Assembly: GCF_039543205.1 (NCBI RefSeq)
Contig: NZ_BAABJH010000002.1
Coordinates: 460,768-524,767 of the forward strand
Direction of reading: 5' to 3'
From: Flaviramulus_B aquimarinus
Lineage (GTDB): Bacteria > Bacteroidota > Bacteroidia > Flavobacteriales > Flavobacteriaceae
Length of the DNA: 64,000 nucleotides
Part shown: piece by piece, positions 60,443 to 64,000 of the stretch
Numbering within the stretch: position 1 is the stretch's first letter
Layout: each line of letters opens with the position of its first letter
Program-made: the position numbers and the translations under genes
Notes under the pieces: model-generated
The model's input: the letters and a program-made list of their open reading frames with translations, nothing else
Databases searched by the model: none
What the model was told of the DNA's origin: nothing

Positions 60443-61996
60443 TTACAAATCAAATTTAATACCCTGAGCCAAAGGTAATTCAGTCGTATAATTAATCGTA
60501 TTGGTTTGTCTACGCATATATACTTTCCAAGCATCAGAACCTGATTCGCGTCCGCCACCAGTTTCTTTTTCACCACCAAAAGCACCGCCAATTTCCGCTC
60601 CAGAAGTTCCAATATTAACATTGGCAATTCCACAATCAGAACCTTGAACGGATAAGAATCGTTCTGCTTCTCGTAAATTATTTGTCATAATTGCCGAAGA
60701 TAAGCCTTGAGCTACTTCATTTTGAATATCAATGGCATTTTCAACATGACCCGAATATTTTAACAAGTATAAAACAGGTGCAAAAGTTTCGTGTTGTACA
60801 ATTTCAAAATTAGGCTTTGCTTCTGCTATGGCTGGTTTTACATAACATCCACTTTCATAGCCTTCACCAGAAAGCACACCACCTTCAACAATAATATTTC
60901 CCCCTTCTTCAACTACTTTTTGCAATGCGTTATTATACATTTTTACAGCATCGGTGTCAATTAATGGGCCTACATGATTGTTTTCATCCAAAGGATTTCC
61001 AATTCGTAATTGCTTATAGGCATCAACAACAGCTTCTTTTACTTTATCATAAATAGAATCGTGAATAATTAAACGACGTGTTGATGTACAGCGTTGTCCT
61101 GCTGTACCAACTGCTCCAAAAACAGCACCTATTACAGTCATTTTTATATCGGCATCTGGTGTTACGATAATGGCATTATTTCCACCTAATTCTAAAAGCG
61201 ATTTGCCTAAACGACCTGCAACTTCTTTGGCTACAATTTTCCCCATTCTGGTAGAACCTGTTGCTGAAACTAAAGGAACTCGAGTGTCTTTTGTCATAAA
61301 CTCACCAACTTTATAATCACCATTAATCAAACAAGAAATACCTTCAGGTAAATTATTTTCAGCAAAAACTTCTGCTACTATATTTTGGCAAGCTATACCA
61401 CATATAGGTGTTTTTTCGGAAGGTTTCCAAACACAAACATCGCCACATACCCATGCTAATGCCGTATTCCAAGCCCAAACAGCTACTGGAAAATTAAATG
61501 CTGAAATAATACCAACAACACCAAGCGCATGATATTGCTCATACATGCGATGTCCAGGTCTTTCTGAATGCATCGTTAAACCGTGAAGTTGACGTGATAA
61601 GCCCACAGCAAAATCGCAGATATCAATCATTTCTTGCACTTCTCCTAAACCTTCTTGGTAGCTTTTACCCATTTCATAAGACACTAATTTGCCAAGGGCT
61701 TCTTTCTTTTCACGTAATTTTTCGCCAAACTGTCTAACAATTTCACCGCGTTGTGGTGCAGGCATTATTCTCCATGTTTTAAATGCTGAAGTAGCTGCTC
61801 CCATTACAGCTTCATAATCATCTCTCGTAGTCGCTTTTACTTTTCCAATTAATTGCCCATCTACTGGCGAATAGCTTTCGATAATATCTCCATTCGAAAA
61901 ATTATTTAAGCCTGTAGAAGTCCCTTCATTAACATCCTTTATCCCTAAAATTTTTAGAGCTTCGTCTATCCCAAAACCAGTTGCTATTGTATTCAT
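60443..61996 (-). CDS. ALDH7-type aldehyde dehydrogenase (alpha-aminoadipate semialdehyde / piperideine-6-carboxylate dehydrogenase)
   Basis: 517 residues. The catalytic residues are Asn168 (SAFNFP), Lys191 (KPSEKTP), Glu269 (LLELGG) and Cys303 (GQRCTS). The ALDH7/antiquitin C-terminal signature GGAFGGEKETGGGRESGSD and the N-terminal GIDEALKILGIKDVNEG match the bacterial group that oxidises alpha-aminoadipate semialdehyde in lysine breakdown (AmaB/Pcd). No other lysine-degradation gene is in the window, so the substrate is inferred from the subfamily. Single-gene unit with its own terminator. 61997-62204 upstream holds nothing recognisable. Confidence 0.92.
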   Translation of the reverse strand: MNTIATGFGIDEALKILGIKDVNEGTSTGLNNFSNGDIIESYSPVDGQLIGKVKATTRDDYEAVMGAATSAFKTWRIMPAPQRGEIVRQFGEKLREKKEALGKLVSYEMGKSYQEGLGEVQEMIDICDFAVGLSRQLHGLTMHSERPGHRMYEQYHALGVVGIISAFNFPVAVWAWNTALAWVCGDVCVWKPSEKTPICGIACQNIVAEVFAENNLPEGISCLINGDYKVGEFMTKDTRVPLVSATGSTRMGKIVAKEVAGRLGKSLLELGGNNAIIVTPDADIKMTVIGAVFGAVGTAGQRCTSTRRLIIHDSIYDKVKEAVVDAYKQLRIGNPLDENNHVGPLIDTDAVKMYNNALQKVVEEGGNIIVEGGVLSGEGYESGCYVKPAIAEAKPNFEIVQHETFAPVLYLLKYSGHVENAIDIQNEVAQGLSSAIMTNNLREAERFLSVQGSDCGIANVNIGTSGAEIGGAFGGEKETGGGRESGSDAWKVYMRRQTNTINYTTELPLAQGIKFDL

Positions 61997-62204
61997 TAAT
62001 TATTGATTTATTAATTATGTCTAAATTATTTGCGAATATACTAATTTAAAGTCGTTTTTATTAAAATTCAATAAAGATAAAATCATTAACTTTAGTTGCT
62101 AGCACATCCCTTTTTTCATAAAAAAAAGCATTGTTTTACTAGTCTATATTCTCATTTTTATTCTTGTGAAAATGAAACAAAACCCTTCTTAGAAATTAAT
62201 CATA

Positions 62205-62467
62205 ATGAACCTTAAAAGGCTAAATTCTCAATTGTTATTTATCGGTGGCGCTGGGAATATTCGAAAAGACAACCTATCTGCTGTAAAAGAAGCTGAATAT
62301 CGTCAAAAACTAGAAGAAGCTATTCGCATAGGTTATGGCATTCTAAAAAAATGGCGCAAGTTTAGATGCTGCCAAAAAAAACAACCATGGAGTTTAATCC
62401 CCAAAGAATATTTAGAGTTTCTATGAGTGATAAAGGTGAATTATATATTGGAATGTTTAAAGAATAA
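62205..62467 (+). pseudogene. Degenerate isoaspartyl peptidase/L-asparaginase gene
   Basis: The first part reads LLFIGGAGNIRKDNLSAVKEAEYRQK and LEEAIRIGYGILKK, the N terminus of plant-type asparaginases (HGGAGTI...LEEALRxGYxIL). A frame change then occurs in an A7 tract: the +1 frame continues GASLDAAKKNNHGV-stop (expected GGSALDAV...). A third frame gives MEFNPQRIFRVSM and SDKGELYIGMFKE-stop, like the C terminus of the family. So the middle (about 250 codons, including the Ntn nucleophile Thr) is missing and the ends are out of frame. A short 73-codon frame remains open at the 5' end but would not make an enzyme. Confidence 0.75.
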
Positions 62468-62572
62468 TCTAGAACATTTTAATATTTTTAGTACTATTAC
62501 TAATAAATAGCTCTCCTTAATATCTTTAAGTAAAACCATAAATGAGGTTAAAAGAAGATTTAAAATATCTAA

Positions 62573-64000
62573 CTAACGCTTTAAGGTAAAACTGCCTGTA
62601 AACTTATAGCCTTCTATGATGATAACATACCAATAATCATTAGTAGGCAAGTTTTGGTTATTAAATGTTCCATCCCATGAAAAAGGACTGTTCCTAGAAA
62701 ATTTAATTAACTTTCCATAGCGATCAAAAATGGAAACTTCTGACGAACTGAAGTATTCGATTCCGCTTAAACTAAATGTATCGTGGGTTCCATCACCGTT
62801 TGGAGTAAAATACCTTGGAATAAAGAAGTGTAAATGTTCAATAGTTACAATACTATCACAATTAATTTCTTTAACAAAAATCGTGTAAAAACCTCCTTCT
62901 ACATTAGAAAATATATTACTTGATTGAAAAATAATGCCATCAATAGAATACTCAAAATCTCCTGCATTAGTTGTTGTAACAATAATATTATTACCATCTG
63001 AAACAACCGCCTTTATTTTTGGTGTTTCAAGTTTGGAAACATTGAAGCTTTTTGTTTCAAAAGAACAATTATCTCCTGAGATTTCTACTGTGTAAGTTCC
63101 AGAAACATGAACAGCTATTTCATAACTGATATCGCCCGTACTCCAGACATAACTAGGATTTGATATATTAGTTTGAGCTTCTAAGATTAATATTTCTTCA
63201 TCGCAAAATGTTACATCCTCTTCACTTATAGGTAGAGCAATTCCTACCTCCCAAGCACAACTACTTGTGTTAAAAATTGGCGTATCCCGACAATCTAACA
63301 CTGGAGGCTGAACAGGTTGCGTGCCTAAGTTTTCCCATGTACATAATGTTTCATTGAATTGGTAATCGTCCCAACAGTTCACTGCGGTTGGTATAGTTGG
63401 TTGTGTCCCGGTAACTTCCCAAAGACAAGTCGTGTTATTGAAGGTAGCGGTCTCCCAACATTCCAAGCCTGTTGGAGCGGTTGGTTGTGTGCCAGTGACT
63501 TCCCAAAGACAAGTCGTGTTATTGAAGCTTGCGGTTTCCCAACATTCTAAGCCTGTTGGAGCAGTTGGTTGTGTACCGGTGACTTCCCAAACACAGGTCG
63601 TGTTATTAAAGGTAGCGGTCTCCCAACATTCCAAGCCTGTTGGAGCGGTTGGTTGTGTACCGGTGACTTCCCAAAGACAGGTCGTGTTATTAAAGGTAGC
63701 GGTTTCCCAGCATTCTAAGCCTGTTGGAGCAGTTGGCTGTGTCCCGGTGACTTCCCAAACACAGGTCGTGTTATTAAAGGTAGCGGTCTCCCAGCATTCT
63801 AAGCCTGTTGGAGTAGTTGGTTGTGTGCCAGTGACTTCCCAAAGACAGGTCATGTTATTAAAGGTAGCGGTCTCCCAGCATTCTAAACCTGTTGGAGCGG
63901 TTGGTTGTGTGCCAGTGACTTCCCAAAGACAGGTCATGTTATTAAAAGTAGCGGTCTCCCAGCATTCCAAGCCTGTTGGAGCGGTTGGTTGTGTACCGGT
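62573..64000 (-). CDS. Repetitive surface protein with type B T9SS sorting domain (5' end outside the window)
   Basis: The frame is open through position 64000 with no ATG in sight, so this is the C-terminal about 475 residues of a larger protein. From the edge it has seven near-identical 28-residue repeats (LECWETATFNNTTCLWEV, then TGTQPTAPTG) with two Cys and two Trp each. Two degenerate repeats follow (VNCWDDYQFNETLC..., LDCRDTPIFNTSSC...), then Ig-like segments (FCDEEILILEAQTNISNPSYVWS). The end is a CHU_C/gliding-associated type B domain (FIPRYFTPNGDGTHDTFSL, IFDRYGKLIK, TNDYWYVI). It would be exported by the type IX system and displayed or released. The Cys pairs suggest disulphide-stabilised units; an adhesin-like role is inferred. 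Confidence 0.88.
   Translation of the reverse strand, partial: TGTQPTAPTGLECWETATFNNMTCLWEVTGTQPTAPTGLECWETATFNNMTCLWEVTGTQPTTPTGLECWETATFNNTTCVWEVTGTQPTAPTGLECWETATFNNTTCLWEVTGTQPTAPTGLECWETATFNNTTCVWEVTGTQPTAPTGLECWETASFNNTTCLWEVTGTQPTAPTGLECWETATFNNTTCLWEVTGTQPTIPTAVNCWDDYQFNETLCTWENLGTQPVQPPVLDCRDTPIFNTSSCAWEVGIALPISEEDVTFCDEEILILEAQTNISNPSYVWSTGDISYEIAVHVSGTYTVEISGDNCSFETKSFNVSKLETPKIKAVVSDGNNIIVTTTNAGDFEYSIDGIIFQSSNIFSNVEGGFYTIFVKEINCDSIVTIEHLHFFIPRYFTPNGDGTHDTFSLSGIEYFSSSEVSIFDRYGKLIKFSRNSPFSWDGTFNNQNLPTNDYWYVIIIEGYKFTGSFTLKR
63215..64000 (-). repeat. Coding tandem repeats, 84-bp unit
   Basis: Seven nearly identical 84-bp units (63383-63970, about 28 codons each) continue to the window edge and are followed toward the 3' end of the gene by two diverged units (63215-63382). 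The near-identity, including third-codon positions, shows recent expansion or gene conversion. The repeat array continues beyond the window, and its copy number may be misassembled. Confidence 0.92.

Noticed and set aside
63215..64000. Direct repeats at the right edge as a possible CRISPR array
   Set aside because: The 84-bp units are contiguous coding sequence in one frame with no variable spacers and no cas genes.

Overview
The window is AT-rich chromosomal DNA of a Bacteroidota bacterium, almost certainly a marine member of the Flavobacteriaceae. The signs are SusC/SusD/SusE genes, a hybrid two-component system with an AraC output domain, type IX secretion (T9SS) C-terminal domains, LytS/LytTR regulation, a Bat operon, -7 boxes of the flavobacterial form TAnnTTTG, and an absence of strong Shine-Dalgarno sequences. 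No transposase, integrase, phage gene, CRISPR array or rRNA is visible.

Layout: (1) 1-1272, the end of a LytS-type kinase and its LytTR regulator. (2) 1341-11014, nitrogen assimilation: gltB-gltD (GOGAT) on the minus strand, and divergently a beta-barrel porin, a PII protein, an ammonium channel and a second PII protein. (3) 11015-13392, a structured non-coding block, prs-rplY and tRNA-Leu(CAA). (4) 13647-31648, a polysaccharide utilisation locus (PUL) on the minus strand: regulator, susC, susD, susE, SGNH esterase, divergent GH53, GH2-CE4 fusion, GDPD-type phosphodiesterase, canonical GH53 and a T9SS-exported small protein. The two GH53 enzymes and the GH2 enzyme point to beta-1,4-galactan; the esterase, deacetylase and phosphodiesterase suggest a decorated substrate. 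(5) 32076-43653, mostly housekeeping genes (yicC, gmk, nadD, gpsA, pheS, cvpA) mixed with an esterase, a formylglycine-generating-enzyme-like lipoprotein, a mutarotase-like protein, an FkbM methyltransferase and small conserved proteins. (6) 43701-49205, a probable bicarbonate uptake cluster: beta-carbonic anhydrase, two SulP transporters, a universal stress protein and a small membrane protein. (7) 49257-58683, a complete Bat (aerotolerance-type) operon: moxR, DUF58, a two-TM protein, batA, batB, batC, batD, batE. (8) 59035-64000, an AlbA-type protein, an ALDH7-type dehydrogenase, a broken isoaspartyl peptidase gene and the 3' end of a long repetitive T9SS surface protein that runs out of the window.

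Points most worth following: the GH2-CE4 fusion and the accessory esterases of the PUL; a C-rich motif (ACACCCC plus flanks) shared upstream of three PUL transcription units; paired palindromes ahead of the porin-PII-Amt operon; the two-PII arrangement around amtB; 84-bp near-identical coding repeats at the right edge; and two gene remnants (LysM at 38190, isoaspartyl peptidase at 62205). All functions are inferred by reading motifs; no database search was possible.
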